The translations under genes were made by a program, and so were the position numbers. The notes beneath the pieces are model-generated. The model did no database searches. It was given only the letters and a program-made list of their open reading frames with translations, and was not told where the DNA came from. Below are positions 1-9,100 of a stretch of 19,794 nt of DNA, one piece after another. The first letter of the stretch is position 1. Each line of letters begins with the position of its first letter. The stretch is from CAZWDO01 sp964632485 [NCBI: uncultured bacterium] (GTDB lineage Bacteria > JAGOEH01): the NCBI GenBank assembly GCA_964632485.1, contig CAZWDO010000003.1:57950-77743 (forward strand), given 5' to 3'.

Positions 1-936
1 AGCGGCAATGGCTAAATCAGAGATGCGGCCGTTGGTACAAGAGCCAATAACAACCTGATCAATGACAATTTCGGGTAAATCAGCGGCTGACCGGGTATTC
101 TCCGGTAAATGAGGGCAAGCCACAGTTAATGGAATCTGATTTAGATCATAAGTTATTCGGCAAGTATAAATTGCATCGGTATCCGCTTCAAATGTCCGGG
201 GAGGTCGCGCCTTATGGTCCATTAGGTAGTTGCGGCAGAGCGCATCAACGGGGAATATGCCGTTTTTGGCGCCGGCTTCTATGGCCATGTTGGCAATGGT
301 AAACCGGTCATCCATTGTGAGGGACGCCACGCCGATTCCGCCGAACTCCAGGGATTGATAGCGAGCGCCATCAACGCCGATCTCACCGATTAGATGTAGT
401 ATTAAATCTTTGCCGGAGACCCAGGGTTGAAATTTCCCTTCTAAAACGATCTGGAGGGCGTCGGGGATTTTGAACCAGGCTTTACCCATGGCCATCCCGG
501 CAGCCATATCGGTGCTGCCGATACCGGTAGCGAAGGCGCCAACTGCGCCATAGGTGCAGGTATGGGAATCCGCGCCGATGATTACGTCGCCCGCGCTGAC
601 CAGCCCCTGCTCGGGCAGCAGCGCATGTTCGATTCCCATGCGACCCACTTCAAAATAATTCACAATTCCCATCTGCTGGGCAAACTTGCGCATCTGCCTG
701 GCCAGTTCAGCCGCGTAAATATCCTTATTGGGTGTGAAATGATCCGGTACCAGGGCAATTTTCAGCGGATCAAAGACCCGGTCAACGCCGATTTTATTAA
801 ACTCATCAATGGCGATCGGGGCAGTAATGTCATTTCCAAGAACCATATCCAGTTCAGCCAGAACGAATTCTCCAGGATCAACATGTTCCCGTCCCGCATG
901 CGCCGCCAAAATCTTTGCGGTCATGGTCATACTCAT
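1..936 (-). CDS. leuC: 3-isopropylmalate dehydratase large subunit LeuC (partial, C-terminus beyond window)
   Basis: The reading frame is open from an ATG at 936 to the window edge (312 codons). The family of this short, homoaconitase-like LeuC type is usually about 420 residues, so roughly the last 110 are missing. The product isomerises 2-isopropylmalate to 3-isopropylmalate with LeuD in leucine synthesis, using a 4Fe-4S cluster in the cytoplasm. Seen in the translation: an N-terminal [10 protein letters not shown] segment, [20 protein letters not shown] and, near the cut end, VIGSCTNGR carrying a cluster cysteine. The other cluster cysteines would lie outside the window. The start is set by AGGAGG seven bases upstream; ATGs two and four codons later fit the spacing less well. 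The start overlaps the leuA stop as ATGA, so translation is probably coupled. The archaeal-type homoaconitase paralogue is an alternative, but the leuA neighbour favours LeuC. Confidence 0.93.
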   Translation of the reverse strand, partial: MSMTMTAKILAAHAGREHVDPGEFVLAELDMVLGNDITAPIAIDEFNKIGVDRVFDPLKIALVPDHFTPNKDIYAAELARQMRKFAQQMGIVNYFEVGRMGIEHALLPEQGLVSAGDVIIGADSHTCTYGAVGAFATGIGSTDMAAGMAMGKAWFKIPDALQIVLEGKFQPWVSGKDLILHLIGEIGVDGARYQSLEFGGIGVASLTMDDRFTIANMAIEAGAKNGIFPVDALCRNYLMDHKARPPRTFEADTDAIYTCRITYDLNQIPLTVACPHLPENTRSAADLPEIVIDQVVIGSCTNGRISDLAIAA

Positions 937-2456
937 GAATGCGCCTCCTGTCCACTGACGACTTTATTGATAGCATTCAGATAGGCGCGGGCGCTGGCCT
1001 CAATGATGTCAGTACTCAGGCCCCGGCCAACCACGCATTCATCGTTATGCGCAATTTTAACCGTCACTTCGCCCAAGGCATCTTTACCGCTGGTTACCGC
1101 TTTGATATAATAGTCATTCAGCACGACTTCCACTCCGGTCGCCCGTTCAATCGCGCGGAAAATCGCGTCGACCGGGCCATCGCCGCATGCCGCTTCCTCC
1201 ACCAATGTGTCGCCTTTTTTAATCCGTACGGTAGCGCTGGCGATTAAAGTGTTACCACTGGTTGTATGAAAATATTCCATGCTATATATCGGCTCAATCT
1301 GCATCGCTTCTTCCTGGATTAATGCTTCCAGATCGCGGTCCATGACGTATTTCTTTTTGTCCGCCAGATCCTTGAACCGAGTAAATGCCTCGCTGATTTT
1401 TTCGCTTGATAGATCGCTGAATCCCAGTTCTTTCAGACGTTCTTCGAAAGCATGTCGTCCGGAATGTTTTCCCAGGACCATCTGACTTTGGGAAAGCCCG
1501 ATCGATTGAGGCGTCATTATTTCATAGGTTTCGGCATGACTGAGCACACCATGCTGGTGGATGCCGGACTCATGAGCAAAGGCATTGGCGCCGACGATTG
1601 CTTTGTTGGGTTGCACCTGAACGCCGGTGATATAGGACACGAGCGCGCTGGTACGGTGAATCTGCTCGGTATTGATTTTTAAATCAACGGGATAATGGTC
1701 GTGACGGGTCCGAAGCGTCATGACGATTTCTTCCAGCGCGGCGTTCCCGGCGCGTTCTCCCAGTCCATTGATCGTGCATTCCACTTGTTGCGCGCCGTTT
1801 TGTATGGCGGCTAAGGAATTGGCCACGGCTAATCCCAGATCGTTATGGCAATGTACGCTGAGAATGACCTTATCAATATTTTCCACATTTTCCCGTATAT
1901 TCTTTATAAATAGACCAAATTCTGCCGGAGTCGCATATCCAACCGTATCGGGAATATTGATTATTTTGGCTCCGGCAGCTACGACGTGATTGAGTACTTG
2001 GTAGAGAAATTCGGGCCGGGTGCGAAACCCGTCTTCGGGAGAAAATTCGACTTCGCCACAGAGTGAACATGCATATTTGACCATGGCCACCGCGCGCTCC
2101 AATACTTGCTCCGGTTTCATTTTTAATTTGTAATGCATGTGAATGTCTGAAGTGGCAATAAATGTGTGGATGCGAGGATGTTCCGCATATTGCAATGCCT
2201 CCCAGGCCCGGTCAATATCCTGTTGGGTAGCTCGCGCCAAGCCGGCGACTCCTACTCCTTTCATTGCTTTGGCAATTGCTTTTACTCCCTCGAAATCCCC
2301 TGGCGACGCGATGGGGAATCCGGCTTCCATGATGTCCACTCCTAAAATCTGTAGTTGCCGCGCAATTTCCAGCTTTTCCTGGACGTTGAGGTTTATCCCC
2401 GGTGATTGCTCGCCATCACGTAAGGTCGTATCAAAAATATAAATTCGCTGACTCAT
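933..2456 (-). CDS. leuA: 2-isopropylmalate synthase
   Basis: LeuA condenses 2-oxoisovalerate with acetyl-CoA to give 2-isopropylmalate, the committed step of leucine synthesis. The 507-residue protein has the expected length for the long bacterial form. DTTLRDGEQ lies at residues 9-17 and HCHNDLGLA starts at 202; both are metal and substrate-binding signatures of the DRE-TIM metallolyase barrel. [10 protein letters not shown] and the HESGIHQHG segment of the linker region are present. The C-terminal stretch from about residue 390 matches the LeuA allosteric dimerisation domain that senses leucine. AAGGAG about nine bases before the ATG supports this start. The gene is first in a leuA-leuC unit and its TGA overlaps the leuC ATG. 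Citramalate or homocitrate synthase are less likely given the length and the leuC neighbour. Confidence 0.96.
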   Translation of the reverse strand: MSQRIYIFDTTLRDGEQSPGINLNVQEKLEIARQLQILGVDIMEAGFPIASPGDFEGVKAIAKAMKGVGVAGLARATQQDIDRAWEALQYAEHPRIHTFIATSDIHMHYKLKMKPEQVLERAVAMVKYACSLCGEVEFSPEDGFRTRPEFLYQVLNHVVAAGAKIINIPDTVGYATPAEFGLFIKNIRENVENIDKVILSVHCHNDLGLAVANSLAAIQNGAQQVECTINGLGERAGNAALEEIVMTLRTRHDHYPVDLKINTEQIHRTSALVSYITGVQVQPNKAIVGANAFAHESGIHQHGVLSHAETYEIMTPQSIGLSQSQMVLGKHSGRHAFEERLKELGFSDLSSEKISEAFTRFKDLADKKKYVMDRDLEALIQEEAMQIEPIYSMEYFHTTSGNTLIASATVRIKKGDTLVEEAACGDGPVDAIFRAIERATGVEVVLNDYYIKAVTSGKDALGEVTVKIAHNDECVVGRGLSTDIIEASARAYLNAINKVVSGQEAHS

Positions 2457-2527
2457 TAGATCATACTCCTTTCCGGAATCGTTAAATCATTTTTAACCAA
2501 CTTGATTATATTGGCTCAATTAATGAA

Positions 2528-2556
2528 TAATTATGACTTTTTTGAAACAAAGTCAA
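2528..2556 (-). promoter_or_regulatory. Candidate sigma70-type promoter for leuA-leuC
   Basis: Reading the minus strand, TTGACT (2556-2551) is followed after 17 bases by TAATTA (2533-2528). The -35 is 5/6 and the -10 is weak. No leader peptide or attenuator hairpin is visible in the 72 bases between this -10 and the leuA start, so leucine control by attenuation is not supported. Confidence 0.4.
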
Positions 2557-2570
2557 GCAAAAAATGAAGT

Positions 2571-3395
2571 ATGAAAGAATTATTCGTTGACTTTTTTCAT
2601 TTTTTTCCTATATTCAACGAAATGCGCGCCAATCCGCTTATCCAGATAATCATCCTGATGGTTTTATCCTTTTTGATAATAGTCGGATACGCTTTATTGG
2701 ATAAACCGTTATCTTTTGGAAGCTTCACTCTGGCTCCGGTTGATTTGTATCCCCACGAGGACGTAGCGGAAACCGGGATTGATTCCTCGACCGAGTTGCT
2801 TTCAGGGGAGGTCTCTAAGGAGGTTGACACTACCTGTCAAAAAATTTTGTTGATCGGGGATTCCATGTTGGAAGGTTTGATGCTGCGGTTTCGAGACTAT
2901 GCCGAGTTTAATCAGCATGAATTGATTTCGGTCATCTGGTACAGCTCTCAAAGTGAATGGTTCGGCACATGTGACACACTCCGGTATTTTATCCGCAAAT
3001 ATAACCCCAGCTATGTTATTCTGGTTCTGGGAGCGAACGAACTATTCGTTAGCAATATTATCCGTAAACGGTATCGTTATGTACAACATATTGTCAATCA
3101 GATAGATTCTCTGCCGTTTGTCTGGGTGGGTCCGCCGAACTGGAAAGAGGATACGGGAATCAATGAATTGATTGAGAAAGTAGCCGGCCCAAGCCGTTAC
3201 TATCCCTCCAAACAATTGACACTGAACCGTAGTTCAGACGGCGCGCATCCGACTCATAAAGCCGCCGCCGTGTGGATGGATTCCTTAGCTCAATGGATAG
3301 AGACTCGAAGCCATCATCCAATCCGTTTGGAACAGCCCCCATTTCACAACAACCAGCGTCCTCGCCTGGAATTACTGCAACCGAAAGAATTCTGA
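2571..3395 (+). CDS. Membrane-anchored SGNH/GDSL hydrolase-like protein, partner of an MBOAT acyltransferase
   Basis: The protein has one N-terminal membrane segment (about residues 24-43), a polar linker, then an SGNH-type domain in the periplasm. Block I is IGDSM with Ser98, block III is GANE in place of the usual GxND, and block V is DGAHPT with Asp223 and His226. The three catalytic residue types of an SGNH esterase or acyltransferase are therefore present. Proteins of this kind paired with MBOAT proteins (AlgI/AlgJ/AlgX, PatA/PatB) move or remove acyl groups on envelope polysaccharides, and the next gene is an MBOAT protein two bases away. Neither ATG 2571 nor the in-frame ATG 2622 has a clear Shine-Dalgarno site. 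ATG 2622 (starting MRANPL) gives a more usual short tail before the membrane segment, so the start is uncertain. The polysaccharide substrate is not deducible. Confidence 0.8.
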   Translation: MKELFVDFFHFFPIFNEMRANPLIQIIILMVLSFLIIVGYALLDKPLSFGSFTLAPVDLYPHEDVAETGIDSSTELLSGEVSKEVDTTCQKILLIGDSMLEGLMLRFRDYAEFNQHELISVIWYSSQSEWFGTCDTLRYFIRKYNPSYVILVLGANELFVSNIIRKRYRYVQHIVNQIDSLPFVWVGPPNWKEDTGINELIEKVAGPSRYYPSKQLTLNRSSDGAHPTHKAAAVWMDSLAQWIETRSHHPIRLEQPPFHNNQRPRLELLQPKEF

Positions 3396-3397
3396 TT

Positions 3398-4924
3398 ATG
3401 TACCTGAATAATCTGGTAAATGGTTTTTTGAAGTACGATCCTGCTACTCCTATGTTATTCAACAGCAGCGCTTTTTTTATTTCGTTTATTCTTTTTTTGT
3501 CAATTTATACCGTTATCTATCAGAAAAGCAAGTGGATGATTTCCCTTTGGGTTATTGGCTACAGTCTGTTTTTTTATTATAAGTCCAGCGGTATATATTT
3601 TGTATTACTTCTCGTGACAGCCGTTATCGATTACTACGGTGCATTTTTAATCCGGCAGATGAGCGATAAATTTTCCCAACGGGTGATACTATTTTGGTTA
3701 TTGGTATTACATTTCGGATTGTTGGGCTATTTTAAATACACTCATTTTATTATTTTTAATCTTCAAATGATTCTGCAAAAAAATTTCGCCTTACAAGAGA
3801 TTTTTTTGCCGGTAGGCATCTCTTTTTATACGTTTCAATCGGTCAGCTATGTGCTGGATGTTTATCAGAAAAAGCTTTCCCCCACCCACAATTTTCTGGA
3901 TTATCTTTTTTTTCTGTCATATTTCCCACAACTGGTTGCCGGGCCAATTGTTAAGGCCAATCATTTTTTGCCGCAATTAGAGACGACTATTTTAATTTCC
4001 CGGAATAAGGTTTGGCAGGGTTTATGGTTGATTATGCTGGGATTAATCAAGAAAAGTGTAATTGCCGATTATATTTCTCAATTTAATGATTTAGTTTTTA
4101 ACAATCCACTGGGGTACAGCGGGTTTGAAAATTTGATGGCCATATATGGCTATACATTGCAAATCTATTGTGATTTTTGTGGGTATTCCGATATGGCGAT
4201 TGGTTTGGGTAAAATGATGGGTTTTGATTTGGGTCAAAATTTTCGCTTCCCGTATCAGGCATTAAATATTACGGATTTCTGGCGTCGCTGGCATATTTCG
4301 CTATCCACCTGGTTGAGGGATTATCTTTATATTCCGTTGGGCGGAAATAAAAAAGGGAAAATCCGCACCTATATTAATCTGATGATCACGATGTTATTGG
4401 GGGGGCTTTGGCACGGCGCTGCCTGGCGCTTTGTTTTCTGGGGCGGTGTTCATGGAATGGGCTTAGCGCTCCATAAAGCCCTGTCGCCGCTGTTGGATAA
4501 AATTCCCTCAGGACGATGGGTTCGTGGGATTTCCTGGCTGCTTACTTTTCACTTTGTCATTTTTTTATGGATTTTTTTCCGCGCCGGCGATATTGCGATT
4601 TATCCGATTGTGGCAGAACAAGTGGACTTACAACCTCAAATCATCAATGGTTATCGGGTTGCTTGGATGATGATTGACCGGGTATTGAATCAGTTTGATT
4701 TTTTCTATATCATCCCTTTCTGGAAAGCCCGTAAATTATGGTTATTTCTATTAACCATCGGGTTTGCCATGCATTTTACGCCGGAACATCTCTGGAAAAA
4801 ATGGCAGAAGCGGTTTCCGCGATATTCTTGGGGTGTGAAGTTTTTAGTGTTTTTATTTGTCGCGCAATTAGTGATTCAATTTTCAGGACAGTCGGTTCAA
4901 CCGTTTATATATTTCCAGTTTTGA
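3398..4924 (+). CDS. MBOAT-family membrane O-acyltransferase (AlgI/DltB/PatA-like)
   Basis: A 508-residue polytopic inner-membrane protein of the MBOAT superfamily that passes acyl (often acetyl) groups across the membrane for O-acylation of a cell-surface glycan. It opens with LKYDPATPMLFNSSAFF, the usual MLFNS entry of this group. The core signatures are all visible: GISFYTFQSVSYVLDVY, YCDFCGYSDMAIGLGKMMG, NITDFWRRWHISLSTWLRDY with His299, and GLWHGAAW with the presumed catalytic His339. The ATG at 3398 is preferred. The frame stays open upstream to 3272, but that would overlap most of the end of the SGNH gene, while 3398 lies two bases after its stop and gives the normal N-terminus. The tight spacing implies co-translation with the SGNH protein. 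No alginate or teichoic-acid genes are nearby, so the substrate remains open. Confidence 0.92.
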   Translation: MYLNNLVNGFLKYDPATPMLFNSSAFFISFILFLSIYTVIYQKSKWMISLWVIGYSLFFYYKSSGIYFVLLLVTAVIDYYGAFLIRQMSDKFSQRVILFWLLVLHFGLLGYFKYTHFIIFNLQMILQKNFALQEIFLPVGISFYTFQSVSYVLDVYQKKLSPTHNFLDYLFFLSYFPQLVAGPIVKANHFLPQLETTILISRNKVWQGLWLIMLGLIKKSVIADYISQFNDLVFNNPLGYSGFENLMAIYGYTLQIYCDFCGYSDMAIGLGKMMGFDLGQNFRFPYQALNITDFWRRWHISLSTWLRDYLYIPLGGNKKGKIRTYINLMITMLLGGLWHGAAWRFVFWGGVHGMGLALHKALSPLLDKIPSGRWVRGISWLLTFHFVIFLWIFFRAGDIAIYPIVAEQVDLQPQIINGYRVAWMMIDRVLNQFDFFYIIPFWKARKLWLFLLTIGFAMHFTPEHLWKKWQKRFPRYSWGVKFLVFLFVAQLVIQFSGQSVQPFIYFQF

Positions 4925-4977
4925 TCAGTGTTTTCAGGGAACAGGCAATTTGTAATTCAATGGATTTACCCGTTGGA

Positions 4978-5739
4978 TTATACTACACGTCGTAGGCAAG
5001 AGATGTAGATGGGGCCACGCCCTCCGGCCCTGTCCGGCAGAATTTGGCGTCCCCATTTTGTTTGTTCACTTAAAGGGAGTTCCACCCTCAGATTTTCGAC
5101 GCAATGTTTTTTTTTATGAAAAATACGGTCAATTACGCCGTCATTTTCCAGCGGCGAAAGAGAGCACGTGATGTAGAAGACAATTCCTCCGGGTTTAATC
5201 ATGATCAGGGCCGAGCACAGTAGTGCATAGGCGTTTTGGGCCAAATGGCGCGTCCGGGCCGGAGACCATTGCCCTAAATGTAATTCTGACTGAATCACAT
5301 GCCGTTCCGATGAGCAGGGAGCATCCAAGAGTATTTTATCGTAACATGATTTTTCTATGCGGCATCTCGCTGCCGCATCCCCCTGAGTAACCTCAACTTG
5401 CGTTCGTAATTCTGTGGGTAAATGTGTGTCAAGAACTTGCCGTAACCGATGGACCCGGGCCGGAGAGCGGTCATTCGCTACAATTCTGCCCTCTTTCTTC
5501 AATCGGGTCGCCAGCGCCAGGCATTTCCCACCCGGCGCCGCGCACATATCCAAAATGCGTTCATGTCCTTCGATGGCTAATGCTTCAGCCGCCCAATTCG
5601 ATGCTTCATCTAAAAAATAGGATTTCAGTAACAATCCCTTTAATTCATAATATACAGATTCCCCCCTGAGAGCTGTTTCCAATTGCGTCCACCGATCTCC
5701 CCATACCTGTTGATAATAGTCGTTGAACTGGATTTTCAT
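4978..5739 (-). CDS. Compact NOL1/NOP2/Sun-family RNA cytosine-C5 methyltransferase
   Basis: The 253-residue protein is a SAM-dependent RNA m5C methyltransferase. The SAM motif DMCAAPGGK is at residues 64-72, the motif IV cysteine is in LLDAPCSS (Cys142), and the nucleophile of the two-cysteine mechanism is in YITCSLSPLEND (Cys192). It ends with the usual RGPIYISCLRR strand. It lacks the NusB-like N-domain of RsmB and the C-terminal PUA-like part of RsmF. Its opening (FNDYYQQVWGDRW) resembles the short NSUN3/NSUN4-like architecture, so the target could be rRNA or tRNA and cannot be named. AAAGGA four to five bases before the ATG supports the start. It is convergent with the MBOAT gene (53-base gap with no clear terminator) and divergent from the histidine kinase. 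Confidence 0.88.
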   Translation of the reverse strand: MKIQFNDYYQQVWGDRWTQLETALRGESVYYELKGLLLKSYFLDEASNWAAEALAIEGHERILDMCAAPGGKCLALATRLKKEGRIVANDRSPARVHRLRQVLDTHLPTELRTQVEVTQGDAAARCRIEKSCYDKILLDAPCSSERHVIQSELHLGQWSPARTRHLAQNAYALLCSALIMIKPGGIVFYITCSLSPLENDGVIDRIFHKKKHCVENLRVELPLSEQTKWGRQILPDRAGGRGPIYISCLRRVV

Positions 5740-6154
5740 CGAATCCTTTCGTTTACATAATAGGTTTGTCTTAAGAAAACGTGTGAAGTAACCGATTTCC
5801 CTGAAAATTTGTAGCCGTCTTAGTTATAAATCTATGACCCGTCATGGGATGTTGTGATTTTCCCATCAGAAGACTCTTGCAACCGGGTATTCCCGGGTTA
5901 ATGGAATTCTCAATAGATTTCTCAGATTACTATAAGTATACTCGTAAAATTTTTAAAGTCAATAAAAAACTATCGGATATAAAATTTTAATTTTAAGGGG
6001 AATAAAATATAAAATATTTGACAATGCCCTGTTTGTTGGTTATCTTTATTTTATGAGTGTAAGTGATTTGTTTATTATTTGGGAGCGGCATCGATAGAGA
6101 ATAATAATGAATTTCACTGGGTGTTATTTTAAAATCGTTTAGGAGAAAAATGTT
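5740..6154. other. Long intergenic region between the RNA methyltransferase and hybrid kinase genes
   Basis: No convincing gene is seen in these 415 bases. The left half (5817-5899) has several inverted repeats: ATGGGA 5844-5849 with TCCCAT 5861-5866, a competing ATGAC/GTCAT pair at 5834-5845, GTCTT/AAGAC enclosing both (5817-5821 with 5870-5874), and a GC-rich hairpin at 5881-5899 closed by AACC/GGTT. The right half (from about 5930) is very AT-rich and holds the kinase promoter. The structured part does not match a riboswitch I recognise. It lies upstream of both flanking genes. Confidence 0.5.
6018..6046 (+). promoter_or_regulatory. Sigma70-type promoter for the hybrid histidine kinase
   Basis: A perfect -35 TTGACA (6018-6023), a 17-base spacer and TATCTT (6041-6046, 4/6) lie in an AT-rich stretch about 110 bases upstream of the kinase start. 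Transcription would begin near 6053, leaving an untranslated leader of about 100 bases. Confidence 0.55.
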
Positions 6155-9100
6155 TTGAATCTGGAAACCATGAATTATCTTTTTGAGAATATGTCGTTGG
6201 GGGTTGCGCATCATCGTTTGATTTTCAATGATCGGGAGGAACCCATCGATTATGAGTATCTGGACGTGAATGAAGCCTTTGCTGCCATGTTCGGCTTAAA
6301 ATTGCAGGATATTATTGGGAAACGGGTGCGTGAAGTGTTTCCTGATATTGATATGTTCGATTTTGATTGGATAAAATTTTATAGTACGGCAACACGGCAA
6401 TGCGCGCAGCATTCAATCACTCGTTTTTCAGAATTAACCCGTCGATGGTATCACATTAATATAATCTGCCCGACTATAAATGAGTTTATTACGTTTACAA
6501 TGGATATTACTCATCTGAAGGAATCATATTGGAAACTGGAAACATTGCTGGGTTCTACTGACGATGTTATTCTTGAAATTACCGACAAGTTAGAAATTCA
6601 AGGGATTTGGTCTCGTCGTCATGATTATCCCTTTTCAGGTGAAGACAAGAGTTTTCCGGTGATGGCGTCAACATTTTTCAGCGCGGAAGTTTTTCCTCAG
6701 GTCCGTGAAAAAGTGATTCGGGTAATAGAGGGTGGTGGTGTAGAAAAATTTGAATTCTTTTGCGGTCTGAGTCAGAGGGATCAATGGTTTTTAGTTAAGA
6801 TCACCCCGATCTTTCGAGAAGAAAGGATATACTCTTCCGCTTTGTTGGTGATTAGTGATATAACAGAGCAGAAGCAACTCACGCTTGAGCTTGAAAAAAA
6901 TAAAACTGTATTGCAAACGATTTTTGATGTATTGCCCATTGGTTTAACGGTTACTGACTCAGATGGCCAAATAATTGATGCCAATGCTATGTCGCAAAAA
7001 ATATTAGAAATTTCGCGTTCAACTCAATTGGGGCGTAGTTTCGATGGTCCCCAATGGGAAATCTTGCGCCCGGACCTCACACGAATGCCGGCTAATGAAT
7101 TTGCCAGTGTCCGCGCATTGAGTGAAAATCGGGTGATAAAAAACATTGAAATGGGTTTAGTTATCAATGAAAATCAGATTCGTTGGATAGTTGTAAACGC
7201 GGCGCCAATCCCCCTTCAGCAATATGGAGTGGCGATTACTTATTTTGAAACGACTGAACAGAAAATGATGCTTGAAAAACTGCGGCGTCAGGAAGAGCTT
7301 TATCGGAAACTGATAATGAGTATTCCCGATGGAATTACGTTGACGGACGCTGAGGGGAGAATTGTATTTTGTTCGCCGCAGACATTGTCCATCTACAAGA
7401 TTTCGGATATGTCCAACGTTTTAGGCAATTCCGTTCTGGAATGGGTTGATCCTGAATATCGTACGTTTACCCAGGATATTTTAAAAAAAATTATTACCGG
7501 AGAAATTGAACAGTTTGGCCGTAATGTTCCTGGCCATGCCCGTCAAATATTGAAAATGTTAAAATCCGACGGCTCATCCTTTTTAGGGGATATTACTGCT
7601 GTTCCTCTAATGGATGATTCCCGTAAGGTTACGGGTATAATCGCCATCACACGGGATGTCACGGAACAAGTTCAAATTGAGCATCAAATTGAGGGATATT
7701 GGCTTCTCGAACGTCAACTGGCGATTATCTCCAGCATATTACTTTCGAACCAGCCGGATGCTGTTATCCAAGCGCTGATAGTTCTCCAGAACACTGTGAA
7801 TCCCTTGAGTGTTTACTTTTTTATTCGTTCCTATTCTGCGGGTTTTGAGAAGATGTCTATAAAATTTCACACATTTCGTAAGAAAATGGATATTGCCGAA
7901 GGTCGATCAAAATCCTTAGATTTTCAGTTGACAAAAAAACAGCTTCACCAGTTAAACCAGGGAAAAATGATTTTCAGCAATTTAACCCGCCGTCAAACGG
8001 CTGATCTCAAGTTTCCTCCCAATATGGATTACCAGGTTCTTCTTATGCCTGTTTTGGCCGATGATCAACTATGGGGAGCAATCGCTTTAGTGGAATTGAA
8101 AGATCAGATTCATCATATTAAAAAGAATAAACTATTTTATCAGACTTTTAAAAAAATAGTCAATATTGCAATCCAGCGTCAAATAAATGAGACAAAGTGG
8201 TTAGAGGCTAAAAAGAAGGCTGAGGAAGCGAATATTGCAAAATCCAGTTTTTTGGCAAATATGAGTCATGAAATTAGAACTCCCATGAATGGGATTATTG
8301 GCATGAGCGAACTGCTTATTATAACACCGTTGACTCCCATTCAAAAAGAGTATCTGGATGCAATCCGGAAATCCGCCTATTCGTTGTTGGATATTATTAA
8401 TGATATCCTTGATTTTTCAAAAATCGAAGCCGGGAAATTCACCCTTAAGTCGGAACCCTTTGAAATGCTGAATTTATTGGAAGATGCGCTTAACCTTATC
8501 AGCCTTAAAGCCGAGGAAAAAAAACTGGAACTTCTATTGGATTATAATCTAGAAATTCCTCGCATGCTGATCGGTGATTCAATCCGGATTCGGCAGATTG
8601 TTTTGAATTTTCTCAGTAATGCGGTAAAGTTCACTCCCCAGGGAACCGTTAAATTATCATGTGGAATAGAGAGTTCTTTCGATCCTCAGACAGACCATCA
8701 TATTGAATTGTGTATTTCAGTTCAGGATACAGGAATTGGTATAGCTCAAGATACTCAGTCTAAGGTATTTGATAGTTTTACTCAGCTTGACGATTCAACT
8801 AGCCGGAAATTTGGCGGTACCGGTCTTGGGCTCGCAATTTCACGTAATCTTGCTGAATTGATGGGTGGGCATATTGCCCTTGAGAGCCGGGAAAATTCCG
8901 GTTCCATTTTTAGCCTTCATCTATGTCTCGATGTTCCTAAATTCTCTTCAGTATGGGAACAAAATTCGGTAAAAAAAAGAATCCTTATATTAGATAATCG
9001 TACACAAGCTATGCGCTTGTTGATTAAAATTCTGGATCAAACGCAACACACACTGCAAATTTATGAGGATATTGAAGGATTAATCAAGGCTTGTTCCGGT

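Noticed and set aside
933-2456. Several open frames on the plus strand opposite leuA and leuC
   Set aside because: They are shadows of strongly conserved leucine genes, with no ribosome sites or recognisable products.
3272-3397. Upstream extension of the MBOAT reading frame
   Set aside because: It would overlap the SGNH coding end by over 120 bases and read as a polar tail unlike the family; ATG 3398 gives the normal N-terminus.
4925-4977. Terminator between the convergent MBOAT and methyltransferase genes
   Set aside because: I find no stem followed by a T-run on either strand in this gap.
5811-5899. Cyclic-di-GMP or other known riboswitch
   Set aside because: The conserved motifs of riboswitch classes I know are absent on both strands; only generic stems are visible.
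5993-6214. Minus-strand 73-codon open frame upstream of the kinase
   Set aside because: It lies in very AT-rich promoter DNA, has no ribosome-binding site, overlaps the kinase start and its product is low-complexity with no recognisable domain.
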